64,000 bases of DNA from Baylisascaris procyonis (GCA_037389465.1 JAZARR010000231.1:1860001-1924000), one strand, 5' to 3'; numbered from the stretch's first letter, positions 1 to 12,994 are shown. Program-made: numbers and translations. The notes: a model not told the origin generated them from the sequence alone.

Positions 1-3000
1 TGAACTTTATAGACGGAAAAATCAAAAACTCAAGAAAAAATTTTACTGGAAATTGGGATGCTATTTCACAATACTGAACTAGATTGCAACTTTTTGTTTC
101 ACTTTCTTTTCAAATCTTGTATCAATGAGTAATTCACTGAACTTACTAATTGTATTAATATGTTAGCGAATTGATAGTGAAGAAACATGCTGCGGATACT
201 GTATTCGGGCCCGAAAAGAAAAAAAAATATAGTAAAACTGCATCCGTCAATTTAAAAAAAAAAAAGCTAAAATGATTCAAATCATAAGAAATCCTCGATT
301 GTTTAAGAATGTTGATTTTTTCGAATATTTTAAACCGAATCGACTTCTATCTATCAAAATTTAGCAAGCAATTTTGGTGTTTCCATTTGAAAATATTAAG
401 GAATAGAAGCAATTCTATTTTCAGCGACTGTTTCCAAGATAGATGAAAAAAATTAAATTTTTAATGGATTCAAATAGTCATAAATTCAAAAAAGTACTGT
501 ATTACATTGTGGTTGAAAAAATAGTCTATAAAATGTTATGATATATCGCAAAAGAATTTTCTTTGTTTGCAGAAATTTGCATATGCAAAACGCATTATCG
601 CGATGCTCCTCGATTGATGCATATAGATATGCGTGTGTCAGCAAATGCGTCTGTTCGTTTTGTCTGCGCGCTAGTTTCAACTCAACAACCTTAAAGCTAG
701 CATAATTATTTCTATACTAATCACTATATCAACTTTGAAAATGATTATTCGGTTCGAAAAGGGCTATAGGCATTTAAACTCAGGTGACGTATTCTTGCCC
801 TGATAAACCTAAGCCGTCAAATATACGTTCTTGAAAAAAAATATAAAAGTTTGCGCCCCCTTCCGCCTTACAAATTCCGCCTCGAATCAGCACTCACTGA
901 GTCGAGTACCTAGCACAATGACAAACTAAGTCGAGAGAATTGCCAATAAGTTTGAGTAGAGGAATCATTACAGCAGGAGGAATGAACTCAAATATTTGCT
1001 ATCGTAGATTTTTCTCTAATATACGCTTCTTTGCATCATTTTCTTAAAAAAAAAAAAATTATTCGTTCCGAAATTTTCGGAGAGATAAGCCCTCACTCCC
1101 CACACTATTCACTCATTGAAAACGCGCCCATTCTGGAAGGTGGCATTTTATAATAATTTGTATCGCACTTTAGTGGTTAAATGCGACAATTTCATATGCG
1201 CCCATATATGCTCGAAGTTAACTTCAAATTCATTTGCAGACAATTGAACACGTCTAAAAATATGCAACAATACATTATAGTTTGATCGAATTTCGCTTTA
1301 AATTGCAAAAATAAATGCATATTTGTGCTAGGGAAGTGAAGCAAGTATGTACTTTTGCATTCTGCTTATTAGATCAACTATTTATATAATTCATTAAGAA
1401 ATAATTATAGTATGGGAAATGTTGCACTCAGATTTTAGATCAGCCGGTTGTCACATTTATAAATCTCTCGCAAAATATACTTTTTTTTGCGTTTTAACTA
1501 ATGTGAAACGAAATTTCTACCGATTGTAAAACGTGGGCAAGTTGTTTGCCAAATTCAAGTGTTTATGAATTTCGTTTGAATGCGATAGATGAACCTAAAA
1601 GTTGCTATGGGAAGTTAAGTTATGATTTTATTTATACTACTGAAGCTATAATTATTCACCAATTTAAACCCCTCAGACCTAACATATGAGATATGCAAAT
1701 ATATGCATAGCATAAAATCGGTACTCCTAAATAACTCATTATGAGTGCAAATCCCCATGAGCATATAGAAATTATTTATTTTTGAAAAATTTCTAACCAC
1801 CATTAGCACATTTAAAATGCCGATAAACTATTGTGAGCATTTCATTATTAAGTGGAAATTTACGCAGCTGATTCGATTTGATGGGTCAATGTGTTAGATG
1901 TTGCGATGATTTCCGTTCGAGTTTTTAGTTCTAAAAAACTATTGCATAGGATAATATTTCGACAAAAATATGGCTAAAGCAAATTATGAAAATTGGCCAA
2001 TCCAATGGACCATCCAAGTGACCGACTGTTGAAAATGATTTGAATAGATGATGATACTAGGATTCGAGAACGTTATTTATGGCTTAGATGAATGTTTTTA
2101 TATCTTTTGATAATGATTGATAAAATAAAGTCTCTTTTAAAGTGAAGGAGGTTGATTTAGATTGCACTAATGGAATTTTATAGGCTATCGTTATTCGGCA
2201 TCATCAAAACATTATTGCATCTCAATGTATGCATATGAACGTTCATTATACGCCAATTAAATAGCAACTGCATAAGGCGCAATCCAACTCCTACTGTTTT
2301 GATCAACAATCCATCCTAATTCTCGTAATTACCGCGAAAATTTTTTTAGCAAAATGGCGTAATATAGCATACCGCGAAGCATGTTATCTAGATTGGCGCG
2401 GCATGCGCTTTTTTTATTTTGTTTTGGCCTGCCAAGATAGCTGGCTGCTGCATTATCCTATAATTTGTTAACACCACCCGACCATTTTATAATTTCTTGA
2501 TTCATTTTTTCCTCAGTCACAAACGCGAATTTTAATCAAGATAAAGCTATTAGCGATCCCAGAATGGCTTATAGCTATCTATAACTTCTTGATTAGCTGC
2601 AAAGTTTAACCTTCAGATAGTTTCCTCATCTCCGAACAAAAAGTTCAGAAAACTCAAAATCTCAAAACTCTCAAAAAATGGAAACAGGAGAATATCAAGT
2701 GTTTTATTTATGTGGGTAAAATTTTCAACACTCTGCGGCGAAAGCGTATGTTGCATGCAATACACTATTTCAGGCCGCGTTTTTGAAATCGCTGAATAAA
2801 CTAACAAAAGAGTTGATCAAAATCGAAGCAAGTGATCGTATATTTATAGCATTTGTTTTTCAATTATTCCCTTCTTAATAGAGCAGATTGTGGACTATCG
2901 CAATGATATTTAGCCCGGGAACGAATAATGCCTATCGAAGCTGTTTGGAATAGTGGCGCCATCGATGGCCTTATTGAGCATTTTACCCCCTAAGGAATTC

Positions 3001-5760
3001 TACACCGTTTGTGATTGCAGATCATGTGGGAAACTCTTGTCAAAGTGTTCTATTCGGCATCTATCTCGTCCACATCTAAAATTATCGCAAACGCATATTT
3101 AGGTGCTCATTCCAATTTGAAGGCATCTATCTGTTCTTGCTGAAGAACCGTTAGGAAAAAACTGGAAAATTTTTTCGCATGTTCTAGTAAGGCTAGTAAG
3201 GTAGATGGAGAAATCAACTTATTATTATTTTGAGCATTTTATAAGAGAACTTTATATAAAAAAGATTGGGTAATACAGTTTGTTTCTTAAATATATGCAA
3301 TATGGAGTTTATCTATCTGTGAGTTGCGTCGCTTCATACTCTCCCACATTACATACATATTACATGATTCTGCTTATGTTAGTGTTGTCGAATTGCCTGA
3401 GGGCATTTGAGTGCACTAAAGGCCGATAGTCTAAAATTTTGGCACGAATGCAGTCGCTAAATTTCATGGTTATGCATGAAAATTTTCAACTATTCAGACG
3501 TTTCCTTCAGTGTCTCAAATTGTATTTATCGGTCAATAACATTCGACTGCTCGAATAATATAGGCTACCATTTTTGCCTCAGGCAAAACATTTTAACAAA
3601 CGCTAACTTGAAACAAGCAAAAATTTTGATGAAAGTTATAAACAATGCTTGAAAATACAATACCATGATCTTATTGACGAATACATTGTGGGTGGTATTT
3701 TCATGTGTGCGATAAAACACATAAAACGATTACATCATCGGAGTATTTTTATAGACGCATTTCTTTGAACGTTAAACACCGCACGCTTCCGGCACTTTTC
3801 ATGAATGTTGTTTGGCGCTAAAGCGGTTTCCTTTATGAATTTTAATTGATTCAACGACGACGATGTGCTATTGTAATTATGCAGATGTTTATGTTGTCGT
3901 CATTCTCACATTTATGAATGGCATTTATTTATGCCCATTTGCTGGCGTTTAGCTATTTGCCTTTTATATTCCACCGACTACGCCCGACTTTTCATATCGT
4001 ACTAGAGATGCTGATGAATTAGGAACCATTAAAGTCAAGTATACCTCATAGTATTGGGAACTTCTTTAGAGTTTAGTGTGCTAAACTTAATGACTTCATA
4101 TTTTTTAATTTCTCATTTTTTAAAATTTAAAGTATAAAAGTGTATCGTTATGGCCGAAAATTTACAGATTAATATGAAATTTTTACAAAATTTGGGTAGG
4201 TTTTTCAAGCGCATCAAATAGAATTCGAATATATTTGATCATTAAATAATAAATGTTGCTTGCCTTGTTTATTTCAACAAGTATATGTGGATTTACAAAT
4301 AAATGCATATGCGTATTTCTAAATATATATAAAAAAATGGGAAATGAATTATGTCGCTTTTCATCAGTTTCAATATGCGCATTTGAAAGGGATTTTCCGC
4401 TGAAGCAAATTTTCAACTCTTAAAAATCGCTTTTAAGTGAAATTACTGCATTCGGCGATATGCACTTAAAGTCCTATATGGGTTTAGTTGTTGAAGAATT
4501 TATTGAATAACGTTCACTTTCTGTTTTATTGTATTCGATGATCCATCTTTTACATTTTAACTCTTCATACTCCTTCCATTCGAAAGTGTAATATGCTAAT
4601 TTAAGTGATCAACAGTAAGGGATAATGTATGCAAATATTTTGATATGTTTAATAGGATCAAAAATTTAAATGTATGCTAGTGTTTGACTGTATTTTTTTC
4701 ATCGACAATTATATTTTACGTTTTCGAGTGCTTCTATTTGAATTTAATTTTATCTATGTTTCAAATAATTTTCGTATAAACTCTATTGCAACCATAGAAA
4801 ATCAACGAATCTAAATATTTATATCAACGAATAAATCATTTCACAATTGGCTCAATACCAATGGCTGTAATAAATATGATACGATTATAAGTGTCGGTAT
4901 GAAATATCACCTTATATGCCGATGGAATAAATCGTATGAAATGCAATTCGGATGTAAACATTAGTATGCAAGTAACAGGTGTTAAGTTCAAGCGATCGGG
5001 CATATACATCTCAGGTAACACAATGCTATGCGAGAAAATTTTCCATTGTACACACTTATATGCATAATTTGCTGCTTATGAAAGTGCATAAATCATTAGC
5101 GGTATGTTCTTTTCTCAACAACAAACAAACAAATCATTGCTGTGTATACCGATGAAGTTTTGCGAACACCGGGTGGTCGCCCTTAATAGTGAGTCGAAAA
5201 AGATTAGCACTGACCTCGTCCATTCAAAAAATATATATCGGAGCAACTCAGATTTCGTAGATAATTATTCTCACAACTGTCACTTCCTTTTCATATTTAT
5301 ACATTTATCTATGAGTTGCCGTCGATCAGTAGGCGTGAAAAATGATCTTAATTACAACGACATCGCCTATATAAAAACATAAACTATAAGCTTAGATAAC
5401 CTAAAATTGATGACACTATGATTGCAATTTGCACTTTTTTAAATCGATTTTTAATAATGTTATAAAGAAATAAAATATGTAGAAAAACATTCTTTTAGGT
5501 AATCTAATTGCAATTAAATATCTACAGAGTCACTACATGAGGGGAATATTTCAATATCTTATCATAGACTACAATTGTCTTCTTTATTTTTGCGTTTTTT
5601 TCTCGCAATTTCATCTTTATAATATTTTCTTATCATTTTCTTCATGATTGGACGCATTTATGGAATTAAATAATTTTGCTTTCCATGTTCTACAAAACGG
5701 ATGCTTATCTTTCTTGCAATATCGAAATGAAACTTCATACTTTTCCAATAATTTCGTCTC
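1..5760. other. Intergenic, no convincing gene
   Basis: AT-rich DNA with only short open frames, none longer than about 92 codons, which is within what chance gives at this base composition. A TATAAAAG string at 842-849 precedes a short GC-richer patch, but the first ATG downstream (918) is closed after three codons, so I do not call a promoter. Single CAGGTG (about 783) and CAGCTG (about 1866) E-boxes occur. No tRNA, long repeat or recognisable exon was seen. Confidence 0.5.
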
Positions 5761-6318
5761 TCATTTAATGAAAATGACCACCTGTTTTACTCTTGCATAA
5801 TATTCTATACCCACTACAAATCTTTTCTTTATGCTTTTACCAACTAATGGTTTTTCCAGATGTAAATCAAGACAATAGTGCATGGAAAGGGATAAGTGGT
5901 ATAACGGTATGATGTTAAAGCCATATGTTATTAGATAAGAATGCCGAAACAGCACAGTAGAATATGTTGGTATAAAGTAAACAGAACGCATACAATCGAT
6001 CACATTTGTCATATGTGTATTGTTCTTCACATATGCGTTATATAAGCGTAAGTGGTCGGCAGCCTTTTCGAGGATCTCTTTTCGATGGACAAGCAGATGC
6101 ATTTTGGCCATAAAGACATATCGAAAGCGTTCGCTTATTAAAACACCTTTTTTGGAACAGCTGTGCCGAGAAGAGCATCGCTTCCACATCTGTTTGAGAT
6201 CTGATTTATAGAAAATAACGCCATATTCCTCGCATTGCAATCCCGTTATTGAAGAAACATTTTTTTTATGATGTGGATTCGGGAGTAAAGTTTTACTGAA
6301 ATAGTTTAGAGTGAAATT
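5761..6318 (-). CDS. Probable 3'-terminal coding exon, unknown protein
   Basis: Product not recognised. Read on the minus strand, the frame runs without a stop from an AG at about 6319 to a TGA at 5761-5763, about 185 codons, far longer than expected by chance at one-third G+C. Two acceptors are possible: a weak one before 6318 (phase 0) and a better TTTCAG before 6295. The frame has no ATG near its 5' end, so it is more likely an internal-to-terminal exon than a complete gene. The product would be basic and rich in Cys, His and Tyr: two potential N-glycosylation sites (NFT, NVS) near the start, a Cys cluster around WKRCSSRHSCSKKG, and a more hydrophobic last third. A minus-strand open stretch at about 6532-6742 ends at AAG|GTATCG and would join in phase to the 6318 start, so it may be the preceding exon; that region is GC-richer and open in several frames. 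No domain or function can be assigned. Confidence 0.42.
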   Translation of the reverse strand, partial: NFTLNYFSKTLLPNPHHKKNVSSITGLQCEEYGVIFYKSDLKQMWKRCSSRHSCSKKGVLISERFRYVFMAKMHLLVHRKEILEKAADHLRLYNAYVKNNTHMTNVIDCMRSVYFIPTYSTVLFRHSYLITYGFNIIPLYHLSLSMHYCLDLHLEKPLVGKSIKKRFVVGIEYYARVKQVVIFIK

Positions 6319-9300
6319 CTAATAGCTAATTATTTGCACTGCTTTTGAGTGTTTCTCACCTGTCACTTTGCATACCTGTTAAATTATAGGCGGAAATGAA
6401 AGGTAATAAAAATGTCGCAACTGAGAACCGAAGGGAGGATAGCTTTTCTATCTGTCCACTAGCTTCGAGTTGTGGGCAATAAGAGCGATAGAGAGAAAAA
6501 GTTAGTGGGCATAGGCGATACCTTAGGGTGATTAATCAACTCATTTCGGTGCAGCTGACCGATTCCCTTATGAGTTATGGACACAAATGTGCTATCAAAT
6601 TTGCATATGCGGATTTGTTGCGTAATAAGTTGAGAAAGAGGAGGAAAACGTGCCAGACGAGCTGGCAGGAAATGCACTTTTTTGATTGTGGTGCAGAATA
6701 TGTGCGTCGAGTTTACGAACTCCAAATTGAATGGTTCCTGACTTTAAGCTACTGTAAACATAGAAACATAACTGCCTAGCAAACTCATCAATTCAGTATG
6801 GTGCGTTTCGCACAACAAATTTAGAAAGGCGAATAGAACGAAATTTAGATGAAATTTCATACAATTGACGAAGATAGCAGCGAAACATTATTGTTTTCGT
6901 CGAATATTTATGAATCTACTTATCTGATTGGAAACGATATGCTAAAAAGTATGCCAGGAAGACTTGCGCAATATATGCATTTATATCTCATAGCAGCAAA
7001 TCGGCCGACTTACCCAATTGTGCAAAAAAAGATAAACACCTAAATCATATTCCCTATGAATATAAACTCCGATTCCCCTCTCTCAAAAGTGACCTAGTGT
7101 ACTGAAATTCCACCTCTCAAAGAACGTAAACCTTGAGATACACATCTTCGCCAAATTCCATTAAAAATACATAATGACGACGCTATGTCTATACGTATGG
7201 TTGTGCCTCTATTTCTTCTATATTTTAAAATGTAATAATACAAGTCAAAAAACAAAGTCCTCGAGATGTGGCAAATATGGCGGATAGTCTGATAGCCGAA
7301 TGAAGGTAAGTCGAGTTGCGATGCAATTTCTGTGCCTGCCAATGAACTGTTATTTCTTGTAGATATGGGTCCTAGACCTTAATGATCTTTCATCCAGTAT
7401 TTCATGTTCACTCATCAATTTCGAAAACAACTGTAGACGATTAAAGCTGATAAAACAAATTTGCACTCGTTTCACATCGATCAGATTTTTATTTCACGTC
7501 GCTTAGATTACTGAGAAAAAAAACGAATCTTTTATGGAAAATTTTCAGAGGCAATTATATCGATTAATATGCAAAAGTAAGCTATTCTAAATTTCTCATT
7601 TTTTTGTATTGATAGCTTACGAAGCTGGTTGATGTTTTGATGAGATCTAGCGCATAGAACAGCTTGCATATGAAAAATGGCATATTCAAATTTTTCCTAT
7701 CGCATCAACGAAGAGAGCTAATTGGCTTATATTTGATGAAACAATTATACGTATACGATTCAAATACTATTTGAGACATTTTCTCAATACGCTTAGAATG
7801 GTTTCTAGAATTTAAAAATATAGACTATCCATGTTTTTTCTTTGCCGTTTTTGCTAGTATCTCGACCTTCCTCAGCGCATAACACGTCTTCAGCCGACTT
7901 TGGCAGTTTCCCGGGAAAATGTTTTTGAAATTTTTTCAATTTTCGGATTTTTCCATCATTTTTTCCCACCTGAGCATAGCTCTAATGCACATTACCTATC
8001 TAACTATGCGAAAAAAATATCGAAATATGAATTATTTGTTGGTTATACTTTGCACTTTCTAGCGCTCTTCCGATATAGTCTAGAATAGTGGAAAAGAAGT
8101 TACACGAAGCATTACATTTTTAGTGACCATCCACCGATAGCATGGGAGAGTTCGGTGTTGACAATATTTGCTTTTAGATGAGATATGGCCTTAAGAGTTT
8201 ATAGACAAATAATAAGTAAATGCGATCTTTTCGAAGATGATAAAGAAAACCTGGAGGGCAATAATGACTTGACATCAACAAGTGTTCATCTTTCGTATTC
8301 CTTGAAGTCATCAATTTATATTTGATTTTCCCTTAGAAAATATTCCAGCGATATGTAAATATTTTTTGATATGCATTGAATGTCTTCAAGGTATTCATTG
8401 TTAATTTTTTTTTTTTTTTGCGAACAATAACTACTAGGAAGTGATGTCAGTAAAAATGTTTAACGTTAAACTTAAATTGAGTGATTGTGCAAGTGAATGA
8501 TGAAAATCTACAAGAGGTAAGTAATTTTCTTTGTGCTTCATTTTATATGGATGTTTATATGAAATGCATGAAATTAGAAATAAGATTCGATTAAATAATT
8601 AAATATAACTATGATATTTGCTCATATATTAGGAGATATCGTCAAAAATATTTTTTACTCAATGATTTTGAATTGTGTATTTTGTTGATGACGCATTAAA
8701 AAAAATTTTTTTTCTGAAGCGAATAATTTAGAAGAAACATATGGAACAAATGACGACGATAACAATAGTAACTGTTGAAAGAAAACAACAGAAGGAGAAC
8801 GCATTGCGCTGATGCCAACAGATCGCACTCAGATTTGTGCCTCAATGACAGTAGACAATCGAAAGCCATCTGCGATCTATGTCCCATTTTCCAATTTTCC
8901 ATAGATGTGCATAAAGAATTATTGACAGATGCTAGAGCTTACAAAGAAATTTTTGAATTTATTTCTGGGAAGTGAGATCGCGAAAGAAAATTCCCTTACG
9001 TCTGAGTTCATTGCAAATGATAATTCTAAAAAAAAGAAATAAGATACGGAAGCATAATTCTATCGCTAGCTTGAAGCTTATGACAGGTTCTCATCTTTCT
9101 ATAGATGAGGCCATGTTTCTTAAATTCACCAACTTTCTTCCATAAATGAACGAACATATTGGGATTGAGACAGAAACATTGATATTGTGCTTTATTCCTT
9201 CCGAATTTATTTGGTTGAAAATCTGGATTTAAACTGGTTTTCAACTGAATTTGAAAAAAATTTCATCTGCATAGTGATTATCTCATGTTTGTTTGAATTT

Positions 9301-9698
9301 CTTTCACAGCTGCTGACACATATCGCTATCACGCAAAGAAATATATTCGAATCACTCGTTAGGCTTAGAATGTCGTACAAACCATGTGTTAGCGTTCATT
9401 TCAATATGCGGCGCACATTTCGCTACTCATCAATTCTTTTTTCCGGCCTTCTCAAAATTCACCACACCATATTGCTGCTGTACACCATACGATCACTATG
9501 CTACACACAACTTCAAATATGATCCTATCCACGCTTATGGTATTCCACAAAAAAACAAACGTATCGGCTGTTGCGCATATGTATATCGTGAAATGCAATG
9601 GATTTCACCAATATACTTCTCAGTTAGAAATTCCCTACCCCTCCCTCATCCCCTTCCTCCACCTTAATCTAGTATATTTAAGTGTAAGCGTTTTGCAG
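6319..9698. other. Intergenic, with one possible exon and one dispersed repeat copy
   Basis: Mostly AT-rich DNA. About 6532-6742 (minus strand) is a possible exon upstream of the 5761-6318 exon, but the plus strand is also open there (6528-6779), so neither is called. 6852-6880 is one copy of a 29-bp repeat whose inverted partner lies at 12966-12994. A good donor-like AGAG|GTAAGT lies at 8513-8522 (plus strand) after a short open stretch, without a clear acceptor. The rest shows only short open frames. Confidence 0.4.
6852..6880 (+). repeat. 29-bp dispersed repeat, direct copy
   Basis: Pairs with the inverted copy at 12966-12994 (28 of 29 identical). It lies at the 5' end of a 64-codon plus-strand open frame (6849-7043) that I do not call as a gene. 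Confidence 0.6.
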
Positions 9699-9899
9699 TG
9701 GGAATACACTGTCAATGGGAATGCACTATCACTCAGACGCCTATGCCACCGAACCAGGGCATCAGTTAAAAAGATTTTTATTGTTTTTCAACGGCTCAGT
9801 TTTAAGGATTCGAACGATCAACTGAAGTTTGCCATGGAAGAGAGAGGAGGAAATTGCTTAATGAGCTTAGTGGTTTTCGAGTTGAAAAAACCAAAGTGA
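9699..9899 (+). CDS. Possible 3'-terminal exon, unknown protein
   Basis: Product not recognised. A GTTTTGCAG acceptor at 9690-9698 is followed by 66 codons in one frame that begin WEYTVNGNALSLRRLC, end FELKKPK, and stop at a TGA (9897-9899). An AATAAA polyadenylation signal lies at 10053-10058. The product would be basic and hydrophilic with no visible domain. The same frame stays open upstream to about 9498, so the acceptor is my choice, based on the pyrimidine-rich sequence before it. No upstream exon was identified, and an open frame of this size can arise by chance. Confidence 0.25.
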   Translation, partial: WEYTVNGNALSLRRLCHRTRASVKKIFIVFQRLSFKDSNDQLKFAMEERGGNCLMSLVVFELKKPK

Positions 9900-10452
9900 C
9901 CTATATCTTAAGTAAACTGGCCGCTGATTGGTAGAGCAAATTCTTTGTACATGTAAGGAGTACTTTGAAGGTGCCCTTTTTGTTGTACTTCATAATGAGT
10001 GAAGAGTTCAATTAATTGAACATATGTTTTGATCATTGCTGATCATTCATAGAATAAAGGAATTATTTTATCCATACAAATTGGCTATATTACCTTTTTT
10101 ATGTAATAAGTATCAATTTTGAGTAGTTAGAGAACATATTTTGATAAATTTTTGAAAACTCTAAACAATTTGTTAAATCTTCACGATTTCTGCTCTCAAT
10201 AATCATAAAGCTATTGTAATTTTTTATTACGCCATAAAATTCACAAAAGTTTCACCTTCGATTCCAATAATTAGTATGTAACCACTCAGTGCTATGTGAT
10301 AATTATAAGAGTTCTATGATGTGCTTTGAGATTGCGGAAAATAATATATTCGAAAGAAATTTTCTAAAGGGTTATCGAATAGGTGCTATTTAAGTTATCT
10401 CATCAACAATAGTGCGGCAATAGTGTGAAAAGTTACTCAACGCATGTTTCCC
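9900..10452. other. Intergenic upstream of first HLH gene
   Basis: AT-rich spacer. It contains an AATAAA at 10053-10058 that could end transcription from the left. No reading frame of note. The conserved E-box promoter module begins at 10453. Confidence 0.5.
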
Positions 10453-10550
10453 ATGCTCTCATTTTCCACAGGTGTATGACCTTCACAGCTGCCTCTTAAG
10501 GCGTGGCTAGCGTACGCAAATGGGCGGAGCATTGGGTCATCCTTATAAAA
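10453..10550 (+). promoter_or_regulatory. Proximal promoter of first HLH gene: E-box pair and TATA box
   Basis: Shared words with the second HLH gene, in the same order: ATGCTCTCA (10453-10461), CCACAGGTGT (10466-10475, containing E-box CAGGTG 10469-10474) and CACAGCTGC (10484-10492, containing E-box CAGCTG 10486-10491). A GC-richer stretch and a TATAAAA box at 10544-10550 follow. A start site around 10574-10580 would give a 5' leader of roughly 90 nt to the ATG at 10667. The same word order at 30615-30752 shows that the promoter was duplicated along with the gene. E-boxes of this type are bound by E-protein/proneural bHLH dimers; which factors act here is inference. Confidence 0.65.
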
Positions 10551-10666
10551 GCTTCTTGATATAGCATCAACGGTCACTTTCATTGCGTTTGCACTTCAAC
10601 TTTGATTTCTCTGCAATTTTATTGTTGTGGAGTGAACTTAAGCTCGAGATTTCACTTGAGGTCAGG

Positions 10667-11492
10667 ATGCGTTCCTCACCAAGTCCTTCGTCGAGCTACT
10701 ATTCGTCAAGTTCCGATTCGGATTCATCGACCACTGTACGGCAGGGTCGAATCACTAAAGCTTCAAGAGATAAGCGAGAGCAACGTGAGACGATGGCGAA
10801 ACTTCAAAAAATGGTTCCCTATGCAAAAGAAGGTGATTCACAACTACAACTATTGCAACATGTTATGGACTACATCTATTTTTTGCAAGTAATATTTTCT
10901 TTTCATCTAATATCACTCAAAATGTTTTTTTTTTTTGAGGAAACGTTTTCAATTTTCTTCTTCTAATCCGATTTAATTAAGTTGAATTCAACAAAATAAA
11001 TATTTTCTTCGCTTCATCCACAGATACTTAATCGCCTATCATCCCTATTTTTATTACTGATACATTTTATACTTAATTACTGATATATTTTATACTTATA
11101 TTTTAAACCTACTTCAAATGTGGTTGAAATTCCCTTCCTTGCAAATATTTGTCAATTTTTGCGAAGATCATTAGAACTATCATCTAAGCTCCAATGCTTC
11201 TGAACTCCCGAAGTCATCTGCAAAAATAAGCTCCAATACTTTGTAATCAAAGCGAAATAGCACAGTAAATCGATAAATTTATAAGCAAATTAACTTGTTT
11301 ATCGTATTTTTATTGGAATATTATCATATAAAACTGGCTTTAAAAAAAATTTTTTTTCAGCAACAACTCCGTGAAAATAACGATAATGTTGAAAATATTT
11401 CACCGATCATGAATATTTCCGAGTTAAGCAAACTCTTCTCACAATTCACAACAAATACGTCACGAAACTCTCAACGTGTATTGTCTAGTTGA
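10667..11492 (+). CDS. Small Id-like helix-loop-helix protein, paralogue 1
   Basis: Coding exons 10667-10888 and 11361-11492 (intron 472 nt, CAA|gtaata ... tttttttcag|CAA, phase 0), 117 residues. Residues 1-8 read MRSSPSPS and are followed by a Ser-rich stretch (8-21). GRITKA (27-32) leads into helix 1, with KLQKMVP (45-51). Helix 2 has LLQHVMDYI (62-70), then LQQQL. LQHV-DYI and an intron just after helix 2 are features of Id/extramacrochaetae proteins, which lack a DNA-binding basic region and titrate E proteins. Here some Arg/Lys precede helix 1, but the bHLH Glu/Arg contact register is not present. The loop is about two residues shorter than in Id. Exon 2 carries NISELSKLFSQFTT (92-105), conserved in the paralogue. 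I chose the ATG at 10667 because it matches the paralogue's start; an in-frame ATG at 10583 would add 28 residues. The product likely acts by dimerising with bHLH factors in the nucleus. It could instead be another divergent HLH class. Confidence 0.82.
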
Positions 11493-11781
11493 GAATATTC
11501 GACATGCAGGAAAAGCAAAGAAAGAAACAACCGTTCAAGATTGAACATAATAGATTCTTATTGTTTGTACAATTTTATGTTTGGTGTATTTTTTTTTCAA
11601 AATTTTGGTATTTAAATATTCGGGTATTTATAAGAATATTATCGTATGCTAATTTTTTGTTAATGATTAAAATGTAAATTGCTAAATATTTCCATCTGAA
11701 GTTATTCCCAATCTATCGATGTAGTTATAAATTGTTGATTATTAGCTTGGCATGTTATTATTGATTGTATAGCTTAATAAA
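11493..11781 (+). other. Likely 3' UTR of first HLH gene
   Basis: AT-rich sequence after the TGA (11490-11492). The first good polyadenylation signal is AATAAA at 11776-11781, with another A-rich AATAAA a little further on. No other gene signal. Confidence 0.5.
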
Positions 11782-12965
11782 ATTGAAAAATATAAATAAA
11801 AATTTATTTTTCTAATTACGTGCACATTTGTATGTAAGCAATTGTTATTTAACCGGAAACAATTCCTTAACCAATTAAAAGTTATGATTTTTATTAAAGA
11901 TAGGTGATTAACTATTATCATTGACATTCGATCGATATTGAGTGGAAGCATTTCAAGACATCAATAAAGATTATTTGTTGCTTTTACAGAGTAGAAATAC
12001 CATCTTATTGCCGTAATATTTCCTTCTAGAAATATTTGAAAATGTGCAAAGATGAGGAAATTGGTTAGCAAGACGGAAATAGCCCACGTTTGATGCAAAT
12101 TTGGCTGCAAATTAGATCCTGTAATAATTCTTTAAAATTAACGGCACTAATACTTATATGGTGGCTTCTTGGGAAATCATAAGACAGATTGTGCAAATCC
12201 ATAGCTAAAAATTCATTTTTTGCAAATGCGTGGTCGATTATAAAAATATTTCTCCATGGTAAGGTCACAGCATTTCCGCATATATGTAGTTCGTAAAGAA
12301 CATAATTCGTCGATATGAACTTATTGTGGTCGAAGATCATTCAATTGTTGTTAAAGGTACGAGGCTTTATTATGAAATTTTATCCAGAATTATGATATGA
12401 AAGTTATCAAAAGATAAAGTACAGGTAAGTATGCTATATGGATGAGATAACCAATAGTGAATTTGCAAAAGCATGTAAAACCTGGAAGCTGTATGAAAAT
12501 GTTTCACTTCTGCAATTTAAAGACTCGATAGTCAACGTTAGTTGATTTTTCGATGCATAACTATAATGCGTCCACAAAAAATATTCGTTAGCGGATTTGT
12601 GCCACCATTTAGATCATTTCTTTATGATAGTATTATCTTTTAAAATATTATTTGCTAGTGACTTGAAGTGATTATATAGGCGAGCGGTGATTATATCACC
12701 TATCATCTCAGATCCTTTAGCATGCTCATGAAGTTGTTTTTGAGCCGCCTGATTTCTACTATCAAACAATGGCATTAAGTAACTGCAAATATGGCACCTA
12801 ATCAACCACGAGAAACTTTCAGTTGCTAGTTGAGGAAACTCTGATATATAAATAGCAGACCCTAGAAGTGTTCAAAGATTGCTATTATTATCTTGTATCG
12901 TTTAAAAGTGATACATTCAATATCATAAGAAAAATTAAAGGAGTGCTCTTAGAGAGTCTCCTTAT

Positions 12966-12994
12966 CTGCTATCTTCGTCGATTGTATGAAATTT
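12966..12994 (-). repeat. Inverted copy of 29-bp dispersed repeat
   Basis: On the minus strand this matches 6852-6880 at 28 of 29 positions (AAATTTCATACAAT... AAGATAGCAG). The match stops abruptly on both sides. The single difference (T/C) would be synonymous if both copies were read in the KFHTIDEDS frame. Its origin is unknown. Confidence 0.6.

Noticed and set aside
842..920. TATAAAAG box followed by a GC-richer patch
   Set aside because: No open frame or exon signal downstream.
9187..9667. Overlapping 93-111 codon plus-strand frames
   Set aside because: Two frames open over the same CT-rich DNA, no start context, acceptor or domain.
10583..10666. In-frame upstream ATG of the first HLH gene
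   Set aside because: Would add 28 residues with no counterpart in the paralogue, and lies very near the likely transcription start.
10602..10892. 96-codon frame overlapping exon 1 of the first HLH gene
   Set aside because: Shadow frame; the HLH frame is the one conserved between paralogues.
12065..12340. 91-codon minus-strand frame with an ATG start
   Set aside because: Reads smoothly but several frames this long are expected by chance; no acceptor, partner or domain.
12614..12851. Minus-strand frame after a TATATATCAG acceptor with CHIC and HEH residues
   Set aside because: Cys-His spacing does not fit a standard zinc finger and the length is within chance.
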